Positions 11,301 to 22,621 of a DNA stretch of 64,000 nt are shown here, piece after piece. This DNA is from Prorocentrum cordatum (lineage: Eukaryota; Sar; Dinophyceae; Prorocentrales; Prorocentraceae). Below the pieces are notes generated by a model. That model was not told the DNA's origin. It searched no databases and worked only from the letters and a program-made list of their open reading frames with translations. The stretch spans positions 120,278-184,277 of the forward strand of contig CAUYUJ010017883.1 of assembly GCA_963575745.1 (NCBI GenBank), in the 5' to 3' direction. Position 1 is the first letter of the stretch; every line of letters starts with the position of its first letter. The position numbers were made by a program, and so were the translations under genes.

Positions 11301-12657
11301 CTTCGCCCTGGCAACCTCGGGTTAATTCCTCTCGCCCGCCCATGCAGCTTCGCCTCGCCCGAACGCGCGACACGAACACGAAACCGAAACCGATACCCCG
11401 GTGGGGGGGGGAGATCTCCGTTTCTTTGCGATCTCACGCCCCAACTTCTGATTATACCTATACGACCACCCTTCGGGTGATAAGGAGGTTGTGGGGGGGG
11501 GGGAGAGGGGGGAACCAACATCTGACTCAATCGATCTCACTATCGATCTCACTCAACGGGACACCACGGGACACCACGGGACACTTGTCGATCTCACTAT
11601 CGATCTAAATATCGATCTCATTCAATGGGACACCACGGGACACCACGGGCCACCACGGGACACCACGGGACACCGCGGGACACCACATCGATCTCACTAT
11701 CGGTCTCACTTTCGATCTCACTCAACGGGACACCATATGACGCCACGGGCCGCCGCAGGCGCCGAAAAGCCCGCCGCAGGCGTCGAAAAACATGAATTAT
11801 GAAATTAGCGACGTGCGTTAGCGCCGGGACGCCCGGGACACCCGGGACACCCGGGACACCGCCCGGCCCATTTGGGACACTTCCCCGCCACCGGCGGACG
11901 GGAAACGGACTTTCGCTCCTACTTCGGCCTAGCTACAGGAGGATCACGCGTAGCTTCGCCTCGCCCGCACGCACGACACGAACACGAAACCGAAACCGAT
12001 TTCCCGGTGGGGGGTCTCAGTTTCACTGCGATATCACCCCCCAACTTCCGATATAAATATAGATACGCATGCACATACCTATACGACCGCCCTGCGGGCG
12101 TTAAGGAAGTTGGGGGGGATTGAGATCAAATGCCCACCCTGACTGACTTTCCAGCCTGTCACCTTGATCATCTTCTCGTTCTCTCTGTCTCTCTTTCTCT
12201 CTGTGTCTCTCTCTCTCTCGCCCTCTCTCTCTCTCTCCCTCTCCATCATAGTCTCCCTCCACCACAATGATGATCGCGATGACGATGATATCCCACTACC
12301 TATGCGACCACCCTGCGGGTGATAAGGAGGTTGGGGGGGGGCCCAGCAATGGGCAACAGTGGTGAATGTTGTTGTGACAATGCCAGTGGAGATAGTTGCG
12401 TTGCCGCTCGCTCTTGGGGGCGTTGGTGTCGAGTTGTTTACGGCACCCTTCCCCTGGGAACCTGCCCAACCTGCGCAACGGCAGCTAACGGCGCCATTTG
12501 GCCACAGAAGACTGAAGCGCTGGCAAAGCTTGGCGCAGCCCGCGCCGCCTCTTGCACTATCGATCTCAGTATCGATCTCTCTATCGGTCTCACTCAATCG
12601 AACTCACTCGATCAATCTCACCATCGATCTCACAATCGATCTCACAATTGATATCAC

Positions 12658-13060
12658 TATCGTCGTCGTCATCATCATCATCATCGACATCACCATTACA
12701 ATCATCATCATCGTCATCATCATCTTCAGTATCATCATCATCATCAACATCATCATCGACGTCGTCATCATCATCACAATCATCATCACCATCATGGCCA
12801 TCCTCACCATCAGCATCGCGCAATCGATCTCACATTCGGTCTCACTATCGATATCACAATCGATCTCACAATCGACGTCATCATCATCATCATCATCATC
12901 ATGATCACCATCATCATCGACGACACCAACATCATCATCATCGCCATCATCATCATCATCAACATCATCATCGTCATCATCATTACCATCATCATCACCA
13001 TCATCATCATCATCATCATCATCATTATCATCATCATCATCATAATCATCCACGTCATTA
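12658..13060. repeat. (ATC)n trinucleotide array
   Basis: CATCAT triplets with GTC/ACC variants, interrupted by 12-bp satellite units at about 12,815-12,875. The frames are poly-Ile/His/Ser (plus) or poly-Asp/Met (minus). Confidence 0.9.
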
Positions 13061-13085
13061 TCGGGACACCGACGGGACACCGAAG

Positions 13086-13258
13086 GGACACCAGCGGGAC
13101 ACCGGCGGGACACCGCGCGGCACCGGCCGCCCGGTCAAGGTTCTTTTGCCCCGGCCGCGCCTCAGCCACACTGGACTCCAGCGGGACACCGGCGGGACAC
13201 CGCGGGGCACCGGCCGCCCGGTCAAGGTTCGTTTGCTCCGGCCGCGCCTCACCCACAG
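13086..13258. repeat. ~97-bp tandem duplication
   Basis: Two copies of GGGACACCGGCGGGACACCG followed by GCACCGGCCGCCCGGTCAAG and GCCGCGCCTCA, at about 13,092 and 13,188. Confidence 0.65.
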
Positions 13259-13454
13259 GAGACTTTCTCTCGCCCGCCCACGCAGCTTCGCCTCGCCCGC
13301 ACGGCACGCACGAACACGAAACCGAAATCGATTTCCCGGCAGGGGGGCTCTCCGTTCCACTTCGATCTCACCCCCCATCTTCCGATCTACCTATCTGTCG
13401 ACCGACCTATCGGTGAATCTCACTGTCGACCTCACTATCGACATCAAAAGCAAA

Positions 13455-14850
13455 ATGAAAAACCCGCGGCAGGCGCCGAACAACGATTTGTTGTCGGACA
13501 ACCAGAGGACAACCATCGGCACAACCACGGGTAAAATGGGTTGGATTGGAAGGAATGGATTGGATAAGATGGATTGGATTGGCCCGCCGCAGGCGCAGAA
13601 ACAAATGAATATATGGATTGGGCTGGGTGGATTGGATTGGATGGGATAAGATAAGATTGGGCAAGATGGGCTGGATAAGATAAGATGGATTGGACTGGGC
13701 AAGATGGATAGGATAATATCAGCTGGATTGGATAAGAAAGCCCGCCGCAGGTGCCGAAAAAAAGGAATTATGAAATTAGAGACATGCGTTAGCGCCAGGA
13801 CGCCCGGGACACCCGGGACACCCGGGACACCGCCCGGCCCAGCTGGGACACCTCCCGGCCACCGGCGGACGGGAAACGGACTTTCGCTCCTATTGACACC
13901 CGGGACACCGCCCGGCCCAATTGGGACACTTCCCGGCCACCGGTAGACGGGAAACGGACTTTCGCTCCTACTTCGGCCTAGCTACAGGAGGATCACGCGC
14001 AGCTTCGCTTCGCCCGCACGCGCGACACGAACACGAAACCGAAACCGATTTCCCAGTGGGGGGTCTCCGTTTCACTGCGATCTCACCCCCAAGTTCCGAT
14101 GTATACCTATACGACCGCCCTGCGGGCGATAAGGAGGTTGGGGGGGGAGGGGGATCAAATGCCCACCCTGACTGCCCTCCAGCCTGTCACCTTGATCTCA
14201 TCTCTCTCTTTCTCTCTGTGTCTCTCTCTCTCTCTCTCTCACTCTCTGTGTCTCTCCCACTCTCAGGCGCCGACAAAAATTAATTAATGGATTGGGTTGG
14301 GTGGATTGGATTGGATGGGATAAGATGAATTGGATTGGAAGAGATGGATTGGATAAGATAAGCTGGATTGGATTGGCCCGCCGCAGGCGCAGAAACACAT
14401 GAATTGATGGATTGGGTTGGATGGATTGGATTGTGTGGGATAAGAAAAAAAGATGGGACAATATGGGTTGGATAATATAATATGGATTGTTTGGACAACC
14501 TATATTGGATATGATAAGCTAGATTGGATAAGAAAGCCCGCCGCAGGCGCCGACAACAATGAATTGATGGATTGGGTTGGGTGGGTTGGATTGGATGGAA
14601 TAAGATGGCTTGGATAAGATAAAATGGGTTATATTGGAAGAGATGTATTTGATAAAATAAGATGGATTGGATTGGCCCGCCGCAGGCGCAGAAACAAATG
14701 AATTGATGGATTTGGCTGGGTGGATTGGATTGGGTGAGATAGTATATGATGGGACAAGATGGGCTGGATAAGGTAAGATGGATTGGATGGCACAAAATGG
14801 ATCGGATTTGATAAGCTGGATTAGATAAGAAAGCCCGCCGCAGGCGCCGA
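13455..14850. repeat. GGATTGGATAAGATG repeats punctuated by GCCCGCCGCAGGCGC
   Basis: Degenerate GGATTGGAT/AAGATGGATTG repeats are interrupted by the GC hairpin word GCCCGCCGCAGGCGC (or near variant) at about 13,463, 13,582, 13,740, 14,376, 14,536, 14,675 and 14,833, giving spacings of roughly 120-160 bp. The word contains CGCC-GCA-GGCG and is followed by RGAAACA or CGAAMAA. Confidence 0.7.
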
Positions 14851-15184
14851 ACAAAATGAGTTATGAAATTCGCGACGTGCGTTAGCGCCGGGACGCCTGG
14901 GACACCCGGGACACCCGGGACACCGCCCTGCCCATTTGGGACACCTCCCGGCCACCGGCGGACGGGAAACGGACTTTCGCTCCTATTGACACCCGGAACA
15001 CCGCCCGGCCCAATTGGGACACCTCCCGGCCACCGGCGGACGGGAAACGGACTTTTGCTCCTACTTCGGCCTAGCTACAGGAGGATCACTCGCAGCTTCG
15101 CCTCGCCCGCACGCACGACACGAACACGAAACCGAAACCGATTTCCCGGTGGGGGGACTCCGTTTCATTGCGATCTCACCCCCC

Positions 15185-15232
15185 CCCCACCTCCGATTTT
15201 TTTTTTTTTGTTTTTTTTTTTTTTTGTGTGCA
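15185..15232. repeat. Poly(T) tract
   Basis: T run interrupted by single G residues, directly after a copy of the CGAAACCGA module. Confidence 0.8.
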
Positions 15233-15442
15233 ACAGAGTTTTGTACATATGTATATATATACATATGTGGGGGGAGGGAGCGAGAGACAGAAACATAACT
15301 CAACTATGACACATACAGCATCGAGTGAGAGACGGAGTAGAGAAACAGAGTGAGAGAGAGAGAGAGATAGAGAGACATTCAGAGAAATTGCGTGTATGTT
15401 TACATCTATGCACAGAGCACAGTAGAGAGAGAAAACATACAA

Positions 15443-15595
15443 CATGTATGTATGTATGTATGTATGTATGTATGTATGTATGTATGTATATATGTATATA
15501 TGTATGTATGTGTGTATGCATGCATGCATGCATGCATGCATGTATGTATGTTTGTATGTATGCATGTATGCATGTATGCATGTATGCATGTATGC

Positions 15596-15639
<44 letters not shown>

Positions 15640-15698
15640 GTATAGGTATATGTATATGTATATGTATATGTATCTGCATATGTGTATGTATATGTATT

Positions 15699-15777
<79 letters not shown>

Positions 15778-15830
15778 GTATATGTATATGCATACACCTA
15801 TATATACATATATATATATATGTCGATATA
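15443..15830. repeat. (ATGT)n and (GTATAT)n microsatellite
   Basis: ATGT tetranucleotides (15,443-15,600), with an ATGC sub-block, pass into GTATAT hexanucleotides (15,600-15,800). The alternating Tyr/Met/Cys/Val frames are artefacts of the repeat. Confidence 0.95.
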
Positions 15831-15840
15831 CATATCCACA

Positions 15841-15992
15841 TGATATTGAAGACGCCTACGGCGTATCACCGCCGCCCCCTGCCTAAATGGCCGAGCGTTG
15901 TGGCAAGAGCTCTGTCAAGCTATCGGGCCATGTGTTCCCCCGGTAGAAACATTTCGGGGAACACTTGGGGGAGGATGGCGGGGCAGATCAAG
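15841..15992 (+). mobile_element. SINE-like module, copy 1
   Basis: Order of landmarks: GACGCCTACGGCG hairpin, C-rich piece, AAATGGCCGAGCGTTGTGG (resembles the A box of Leu/Ser tRNA genes), TCAAGCTATCGGGCCATG, then the inverted pair GTGTTCCCC/GGGGAACAC (15,931-15,964), ending GGGGCAGATCA and a short GGA run. Copies at 28,171 and 29,800 share the series. No clear B box was found, so a tRNA-derived SINE is an inference. Confidence 0.5.
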
Positions 15993-16009
15993 AGGAGGAG
16001 GAGGGGGCA

Positions 16010-17170
16010 TATTGAGAGCCTCTGGGAGCACTCCTGGGGCCTCCTGGGAGCTACCTGTGAGCCTTTTGGAGGTATCTTGGGGCTTCCTTGGGCCTCTTGG
16101 GGGCCTTTGGGGGCTTCTCGGAGGCCTCTTTGGTCGTCTTAGGGCATTCCTGGCCTGTCTGACGCCGTCGGAAGCCGTCTTGGGGGCCTCTCTGGGCCGA
16201 CTTGGGGCCCTCTTGGGGTGCTCCAGGGCCGTGTTGGAGGCCATCTTGGGCGTCTTCGAGGCCTATTGGGCCGTCTTGGGGCCTTCCTGGGGCCGTCTTC
16301 GGGGCCTCTTGGATCGTTCTGGGGCCATCTTGGAGGCCTCGTGGGTGATTTTGGGGCGATCTTGGGGGCCTCTTGGACCGTCTTGGGCTGTCGGAAGGCC
16401 GAAAAGAAACACATGCCAAAATCTTTCAAAAACCCACGACAACTAATGATTTGGCCTCTTCGGGCCCTCTTGGTGGACGTCTTGGACGCCTCTTGGGCAG
16501 TCTTGGAGGCCTGGCTTTGAGGACACGCCATGTGGCCGAGAGTTGGGCTAGAGCTTGACCAAGCTGTCCGACCATGAGTTCCCCGAGTTGGTGTGGAAAG
16601 GTTTCGGGGAAGACGTGGGGGAGGAAGAGGAAGAGGAGGGGAAGAAGGAAAAAGGAGAAGGGGGAGGAGGTCTCTTCGGAGCCTCTTGAGGCACTCTTGG
16701 GCTCGATTGGACCATCTTGGGACTGTCTTGGAGGCCATGTTGGGGCTATCTTGGGCTCTCTTGGGGCCTGTTGAGGGCCTCTTGGGGCCCTTGTGGGGCT
16801 TCTCGGGGGCTTCTCTGGCCGTCTTTTTGCGTTCCTGGCCCGTCTGACGCCGTCGGGAGCCGTCTGGGGGGCCTCTCTGAACCGACTTGGGGCCCTCTTG
16901 GGGCGCTTCGGGTCCGTTTTGGAGGCCATCTTGGGCGTCTTGGAGGCCTCTTGGGCCGTCTTGGGGCCCTGTTGGGGCTTTCTTGGGGGCTTCTTGGGCC
17001 GTCATGGGGTCATCTTGGAGGCCTCGTGAGCGATTTTGGGGTGATCTTGGGGGCCTCTTGGGCCGTCTTGAGGCCTTCGGAAGGCCGAAAAGAAGCAAAT
17101 GCCAAAATCCTTCAAAAACCTTAGACAAACCTATGATTTTGGCCTCTTCGGGTTCTCCTCGAGGGCCCCC
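16010..17170 (+). repeat. CTCTTGGGCCGTCTTGGGG minisatellite, block 1
   Basis: Degenerate units of GGGCCTCTTGGGCCGTCTT. Two landmark words recur within the block: GTCTGACGCCGTCGG at 16,156 and 16,842, and a 70-bp AT-richer module around AAGCAAATGCCAAAATCCTT at about 16,396 and 17,081. That gives a higher-order period of about 685 bp. Plus frames read Leu/Gly/Ser/Trp-rich, minus frames Pro/Arg/Lys-rich; both are satellite translations. Confidence 0.8.
16526..16665 (+). mobile_element. SINE-like module, diverged partial copy
   Basis: CATGTGGCCGAGAGTTGGGC, then AAGCTGTCCGACCATGAGTT, TTCGGGGAAGACGTGGGG and an AGA/GGA-rich tail. It lacks the CGCCTACGGCG hairpin and has lost one arm of the GTGTTCCCC/GGGGAACAC pair. 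It lies inside the minisatellite block. Confidence 0.4.
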
Positions 17171-17174
17171 TTAG

Positions 17175-17930
17175 GGCGCGCGCCCTCGGCGCCTCGAGTG
17201 CCCGAGGCCGCGAGGGAGCTCCAGGAGGAAGCGCCGCCCCGGCAGGTGCTCTCTCTCTCTCTCTCTCTCGCAGTCGGGGGCGGCAAAGAGGGGGGTGATG
17301 ACCAGGGGGGGTGGATATCATGGCGTGGGGCATGATACTTCCCCAGATTTCATGGCGCCTCTTCTTACTTCATTACGTCCCTGGCCCCCCCGCTGGGCCG
17401 CGCACATGCCGCCGGTCATGATTTGCACCCCCCCTCTTGGACACCCCCCTCTTGGCCGCTCCCGAACCGAGCGCGCTCCACTGCTCGCAAAGTGTCTGTT
17501 CGCAAACGTCCAAGCGACAAGTGCTGTTCGATGTGATGGGGCCTTTTTGTCACGACGCACTGGATCCAGGCCCCCTGCGAGCAGCTCCTTCGCGAGTAGT
17601 GGAGCGCTCTTGCCTGGTGCCAGTGTTCCCCCCTCTGGCTGCCCCTCACTGCCCGGGTCCCTCTCGACGCCTGCTCCCCTCCCGCGACGATCCCATAATT
17701 TGGTCGCGCGTGCTCGGCGCTTCCGGGTGCCCGAGGCCGAGAGGGCTTCACGAGGAAGCGCCGCCCCCGGCAGGTTTCTTCTCCTCCTCCTCCTCCTACC
17801 TCCTCCTCCCTCCTCCTCCTCCTTCTCCTCCTCCTCCTCCTCTTCCTCCTCCTCCCTGTCGCAACCCGAGGACAGTTTGAAGGGCGGGCCGGGCGTTTCA
17901 CCAGAGACTTCTTCATCATTTATGACTCGG
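17175..17930. other. GC-rich intergenic DNA, no gene recognised
   Basis: Holds a (CT)n run near 17,250, a duplicated phrase (GAGGCCGCGAGGGAGCTCC/GAGGCCGAGAGGGCTTCACG followed by AGGAAGCGCCGCCCC at about 17,203 and 17,730), and a CCT run at 17,778-17,855. No protein-like frame. Confidence 0.45.
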
Positions 17931-18620
17931 AAGCTTAAGCGTTGGCAACAGTTTCGCAGATCGAGGGCGGGTGGTTTTCAAAATGTGGCTCTCGCCTTAA
18001 CGCGGCGCACATTCGTTTTTTACATGCAAGAGTTTCACGGACTGATGGCGGGTGGTGTTCAAAATGTGGCTCTCGCCTTTGCGCCACGCACATTCGTTTT
18101 AAACAATTGCGAGAGTTTCACGGATTGAGGGCCACCCGTTTTCAAAATGTGGCTGTCGCCTTAGCGCGGCGCACATTCGTTCTAGAACATTGCAACAGTT
18201 TCACGGATTGAGGGCGGGTTTGTTTGAAAATTTGGCTCTCGCTTTAGAGCCGCGCACATTCGTTTTAAAAGTTCTAAGAGTTCCGCGGGTTCCCATCACC
18301 AACGTACCAGAAATGGTGTTTTGGAACGATTCAGGATTATGCGGGTGAAACAGTTACGTTGGCTCGCTGTGTAGAAGTCCCAGGAATGGCGTTCTGGCAC
18401 GATTGAGGATCGTCAAGACGCAACAGTCAGGTTGATCCGTGGCGTTGGAATTGCGATAACAATGGTTTGGCATGCTTCAGGGTCTTCAAACGCTTGTCTT
18501 CCAACGAGGCAGTTCCCTCAATGAAAGTGAACCGTTGTAGGGGCCTGTGAAGAGGGAGCTTGGAGGGAGGGCTTATTCCAACATTGTCGATGACTCTTGG
18601 GTTTCCACTGGTCTTTCTTC
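17930..18620 (+). repeat. Dispersed repeat with 83-bp tandem units, copy 1
   Basis: Four tandem units of about 83 bp: GAGTTTCACGGATTGAGGGC, TTTCAAAATGTGGCTCTCGC, then GCGGCGCACATTCGTTTT. A spacer follows with ATGGCGTTCTGGCACGATTG, then a conserved module (18,470-18,620) containing TTCCAACGAGGCAGTTCCC and GAGGGAGCTTGGAGGGAGGG. The same sequence lies inverted at 40,185-40,530, and part of it at 57,330-57,565. Coding potential not apparent. Confidence 0.75.
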
Positions 18621-19490
18621 TTTTCTGCTCGGGCCCCGTGCGCGCTGCGGCCCGCCCGGGGGGAGCGACCTCCGTGGCAGCCCTCGGATGCGACCCCCGG
18701 AGGGTGCCTCTCCGTGCGCCGCCCGGGCGCGGCTCTCGAGAGGCGAGGACCCGGGGCTCGCTCGTGGGCGCGGTTCTCTCTCGGAAGCGTTGCCCTTGCG
18801 GTTGCAGCTGGAGTTGGCGTCGGGCTTTCGTCCGTTCGGCTTGCGTACCAGCAGGCGAGGCCAGTAGAGATTCCGGCCACATTGAGCGACGGCGCTAAAG
18901 CGTACACGTTTTTTGCTCCTATATTCTTAGGTGCGCGACATGAGGTCATCGAGGCGTTGCTTTGAAGAAGGAACAACAAGGCATGAATACTGAACTTTTG
19001 GCGTTCCGCGCGGAAAACTGCTTAGGATCGACGAAGAGGTCGACGGAGGTTCGGGGCTTTCGTCCCCTTCATCTGGGCGTCTTGCAAAAACGCTTCGGGG
19101 GTCTGTCCCGTGTTTTGAGCCCCAGGACCCGTACGGATTGAGGAATCCCGCAAAAAGACGGGTGTCGGCCGTGTTTTTTCCATGGCTCTGTGCTCTTTCA
19201 TGCATGTGGGGATGTGATGCCAACACACCCCGTCGACAGAACCCCCATGCCCTCGACCCCATCCTTCTTTACGTCCCTCTTCTCTCGTCCTTATCCCTAC
19301 CATTCCTGTCGATCTTCTCCAACCTATCCAGACCCTCCGCACTCCCTCATCCCTCTTGTGTTAGCACCTACTCTTCCTGCGTCCTTCCCCCCATTTGTCC
19401 TCATCCTGCTCCTCCTCCCCCGCCTCCCCCGTCCCTCCTCCCTTCTCTCTCTTTCTCTCTCCCTCTCTCTCCCTCGCTCCCTTCATCCTC
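18621..19490. other. Low-copy DNA, no gene recognised
   Basis: GC-rich up to 18,900, then mixed composition; a CT-rich tract at 19,395-19,495. Overlapping frames of about 100-150 codons on both strands lack recognisable domains. Confidence 0.4.
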
Positions 19491-19792
19491 TCTCTGACTG
19501 GACTACGGCACTGATCACTGCCACTGCAACTCCCTGCAACTACACTTCACCAATGCTTGCACGAGAATGCAGACACGTGTTTTTCACACCTGCCGCACCC
19601 CACCGCAGTGTGCGCGTCTCGAGGCTAAACGCTTGAGCGCCGACCTAAACCTTGACAGGCTTTCCGCACGAGTGGCTTGGGATCGAGCCAACATGCGCTG
19701 CAGCATGCCCGTTCCATGTCAAAGCCATCGGGAAAGAACGAGCCCTGATTGCTTAAGCCTTCATTCAGGCGAGCCCGAAAATACAAAAGTCA
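19491..19792 (+). repeat. ~290-bp dispersed direct repeat, copy 1
   Basis: Starts CTGACTGGACTACGGCACTG and passes through ACCAATGCTTGCACGAGAA, GTGTTTTTCAC, GCGCGTCTCGAGGC, TGGCTTGGGATCG and AGCATGCCCGTTCCATGTCA, ending near GAGCCCGAAAAT. A readily alignable copy in the same orientation is at 25,793-26,085. Confidence 0.75.
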
Positions 19793-19807
19793 TCCACACG
19801 TGTATCC

Positions 19808-19985
19808 CAGTATCCCACACGTTGTCCCAGGCGAACCCCGTGCACGACTCCGAGAATACAGAATCGCTCACTTTCGCATCCTACACGGGGTCCCAGGCGA
19901 GCCAGCCGCCGACTCCTAAGATACGGAATCGCTCACATTCGTGTCCCACACGGGGCCCCAGGTGAACTGGCGCACGACGAACATT
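19808..19985. repeat. ~66-bp tandem repeat, three units
   Basis: Units start near 19,813, 19,879 and 19,944 with TCCCACACGGGGTCCCAGG-type sequence and continue with GACTCCGAGAATACAGAATCG-type sequence (last base variable). Confidence 0.7.
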
Positions 19986-20610
19986 TCTTTACGGAAGCCG
20001 CTCCACCAAGGGGTGGTGGGGCGTCACGAAAGGAAACGCATATGCATGTCATGCGCAAAGCCCTTCCTCCCCTCGCAAGGCCTTCGATCCACGCCCCATG
20101 CTCGGCAGCATGCCAGCGACAACAATCAATGCCGCTAGTGTTTGGTATGACCTTCCTTGTAGCATCATCTGGAACGCATGTGACTGCAAGGCCATGCTGG
20201 CGTTGTGTGGGAACATGGGTTGCACCACGGCGTGAATTCATGCGGTCTCTCAGCTGCTGCAGTTTGTGATGACAAGAGGGGTGGGGTAGCGATCGACAGA
20301 GTCAGCGATGGCCCGTGCAATCGAGCCCTGTGAGTTCACGCGTGGGTCAAAAACCCATGCTCTGGAGCTGCCGTGCACGACATGCTCTCGAACGTGTTGC
20401 GCAAGCCGCTGACGAAGATGGCATACTGTCGACCCGCATAGTAAGCATGGGCAATCTTCCCAAGGCATCCTTGCCCATTCGGCCTATCCTCAGCGACTCT
20501 CGCTGGCCAGCCTCGTTCTACAAACGTTAGCATGGGCCTCCAGGGCCCTTGCATCCTTGCCGCGCATCCTTGTGACACGGCTCGATTGTACCGCGCCGCG
20601 CCGTCCGGCT
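19986..20610. other. Low-copy DNA, no gene recognised
   Basis: No domain seen. The end (20,528-20,580) carries GGGCCTCCAGGGCCCTTGC followed by ATCCTTGCCGCGCATCCTT, a phrase shared with 53,030-53,070 and 53,640-53,690. Confidence 0.4.
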
Positions 20611-20611
20611 C

Positions 20612-20910
20612 GAGCGGAGAACGCCCTCCTCGCTGCCCACGGCCGACGAGAGCACGAGACGTGCATCTGCGACGAGGGACGTGATGCCATACCCAGCGCA
20701 TGCTCCCAGCGCCATGGCAACGGCCATCTCGAGCGTTGGGCTCAGTTGCCGTGGGGTGCTCGCGGAGAATGCCCTCCTCGCTGCTCACGGCAGACGAGCG
20801 CCCGCGGCCTGCAGCTGGGAAGAGGGACGTGATGCCATGCCCGGCGCGTGCTCCCAGCGCCATGGCAGTGGCCATCTCGAGGGTTGGACTTGGCTGCTGC
20901 GGAGTGCTCG
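20612..20910. repeat. ~146-bp tandem duplication
   Basis: GCGGAGAACGCCCTCCTCGC at 20,617 recurs as GCGGAGAATGCCCTCCTCGC at 20,763; both copies continue through CTCCCAGCGCCATGGCA and GGCCATCTCGAG. A 384-codon minus frame crosses the duplication (20,336-21,490) but shows no domain. Confidence 0.7.
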
Positions 20911-21540
20911 GCAGCTGATGTCGTGTCGTCGACTCTGCTTCGATCCGAAGCGCCCTCTGCTTCACGGAGGTCGATTCCGATGTCGTGCTGACCTGACAGC
21001 CATTCCATAAAGGTCCAAATGCGTAGCTCTTGCCAGAAGCCATGCTAAGAAGAACAATAACAACGAAATGATTCAACCAGTTTGCTGCCCCGAGCAGACC
21101 CCTCCCCAGTGAACTCGCGCGGATCGGCACGCCTCCATACACACCTGCTGCCCAGCGTACCGGCCCACGGCACCCGCGCGAGAGAGCACGCGGCTTCGGC
21201 AGTCCCTGCCCGAAGGGCGCTGCTGGGGGGTGCCGAGGCCGCACTTCGCTCCGCCTCGTCCGCGGAGCTCCCGTGGCGGCAGAGAAGGCCCGGCCCACGT
21301 GGCCCTCTTGTTCTCCTGGGCGGTGCCCGCGCACTCCCCCGCCCCCCCCGCTGAAGCCTGCCACCCGATCCATGACGATTTCGCGGGGATTGCCTTCGAG
21401 GTGCGTGGCAGGATCCTCGATTCCTCGCCTGTCCACGCCAGTTCCCGAGAGGAGCCTCGCGGAAGCCTGCCTCCGATCCACGGAATCCATGGGGCTGCTG
21501 TAGAGGTTCGTGGCAAGATCTTTGGCTTCTTGCGGGGCTC
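20911..21540. other. Low-copy DNA with a short imperfect repeat
   Basis: Contains a repeated phrase (GAGGTGCGTGGCAGGATCCT near 21,399 and GAGGTTCGTGGCAAGATCTT near 21,502; both linked to AAGCCTGCC..CCGATCCA). Nothing else recognised. Confidence 0.4.
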
Positions 21541-21760
21541 GTTTCGATTCCTTTGATTCGATGCGATTCGATTTCGATGGCTTCCGATTTCGATTCGATT
21601 CGATTTCTGATTCCGATTTGGGCTCCGATTTCTCAACGGAGGTCTACTAGCCTACCGATTTCCGCCGATTCGACTTTTTCCGACTCGGCTGCCGATTTCC
21701 GCCGATCCGATTGATTTCGATTGCAGATCCAACTTATCGATTCGATTCTGGGCTTTCCTG
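21541..21760. repeat. TTCGA/TTCCGA short tandem repeats
   Basis: GATTCGATTTCGAT and TTTCCGCCGATTCGACTT words repeat throughout, sometimes as TTCGATTCGATTCGATTTC. Confidence 0.8.
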
Positions 21761-22029
21761 TCTTGCCTGTCCACGCCAATTGCCATGAGGGGCAGTGCAG
21801 TTGACTGCAGCCCTGCAGTCGCTGGCGCACCGAAGAGGGCTGCTGGCAAGGCCCCGGCTTCGGGGGGCGGCGCTGGCTGGCGAGCCGCCTGGCTCCCCCG
21901 GATCGCCTTTACGCAGAGGTTTTTGATCTTCTTGATGCCGCTGCTGCTGGAGGCGACCGTCGTCTTGATCTCTTTTATCTCATCGCGGTGCTGCTCCGTG
22001 TGCTCTGTCAGAGCACCAACGTCATTTTT

Positions 22030-22621
22030 TCAACTTCCTGAACGTGCTCGAACTCTCGAGCTGAGCGTCGAAGGGCACCTGCGAGGTGATTCCTCCGTCA
22101 GCTTCGTCAACTCCTTCACCGCGGATTCCACTTTTGCTTCGTGCGGGACAGGGTCGACACCTGCCGGCTGGCTCTGCTCCAACACTGTGATAGGGGCCGA
22201 TGCATGTTCCCGGGCGGACTCGGAGGATTGCGGCGCAGGGGCTGCTGCGGCAAGTGCATGCGCAGACGGTGCCGTGCCAGCAGGTGCAAGCGGGGCCTCC
22301 ATAAGCCCCGCGGCTCCTGCACTTTGAACCTTGGCCAACATCATCCATCTGCGCGAGCTGCCCTAAGATCTGCGCTCCTTCGAGAGTCCTGAGAATCTGG
22401 GAAACGACGTCTGAGGTCTGAGATGGGATTGTTGCTCCCCTGTCCTTGATGAGGGAAGCGTGGACCGTGATGCTGCCTGTTGTACCCCTACTGGTCATAC
22501 CTTTGTCGATTGTTCGGGTAGCCCCTCTCCCACGCGCTGCGAGAAGGTTCAAACATGCTCGCGGTCTCCTCCGCTCTCCCTGGAGCTCGAGAGAAGGCAC
22601 TGGCCCGCAGACGATGTACAC
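22030..22621 (-). pseudogene. Possible retroelement ORF1-like relic
   Basis: On the minus strand two overlapping frames (22,621 to about 22,345, then 22,344 to 22,030) each read more protein-like than their shadows. The first contains a Val-Val-Ser-Gln-Ile-Leu-Arg stretch and the second is Ala/Pro-rich, ending in a charged region (KVESAVKELTKL). Low-complexity Ala/Pro linkers followed by helical segments resemble ORF1 proteins of non-LTR elements, such as the intact ORF1 at 46,850-47,926, but no motif is shared. It lies downstream of the decayed RT element on the same strand. A frameshifted unknown gene is equally possible. Confidence 0.22.

Larger units (their letters stand above)
11335..15200. 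repeat. Patchwork of recurring modules (CGAAACCGAAACCGAT / GC-hairpin family)
   Basis: A module of about 170 bp recurs at 11,335-11,510, 11,940-12,120, 13,280-13,385, 13,990-14,150 and 15,085-15,195, with a 3-prime fragment at 12,293-12,341. It reads CTTCGCCTCGCCCG, then ACACGAACACGAAACCGA and ATTTCCCGGTGGGGGG; where complete it ends ACGACCGCCCTGCGGGCG, then TAAGGAGGTTGGGGGG. It is often preceded by GACGGGAAACGGACTTTCGC (11,895, 13,870, 13,945, 14,960, 15,035). A CT-rich partner headed ATCAAATGCCCACCCTGACT follows it at 12,125 and 14,154. No protein-like frame. Confidence 0.75.

Noticed and set aside
13455-14850. Regularly spaced palindromic repeats, CRISPR-like at first sight
   Set aside because: Spacers are over 100 bp, repetitive and similar to each other; the host is eukaryotic.
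15841-15992. Intact Leu or Ser tRNA gene from the TGGCCGAGCG word
   Set aside because: Only the A-box-like part matches; no B box, anticodon or acceptor stem could be folded. Kept only as a SINE-like module.
20336-21490. 384-codon minus frame
   Set aside because: Crosses a 146-bp tandem duplication, changes composition along its length, has no recognisable domain, and competes with plus-strand frames. Left as non-coding, though an unknown gene cannot be excluded.
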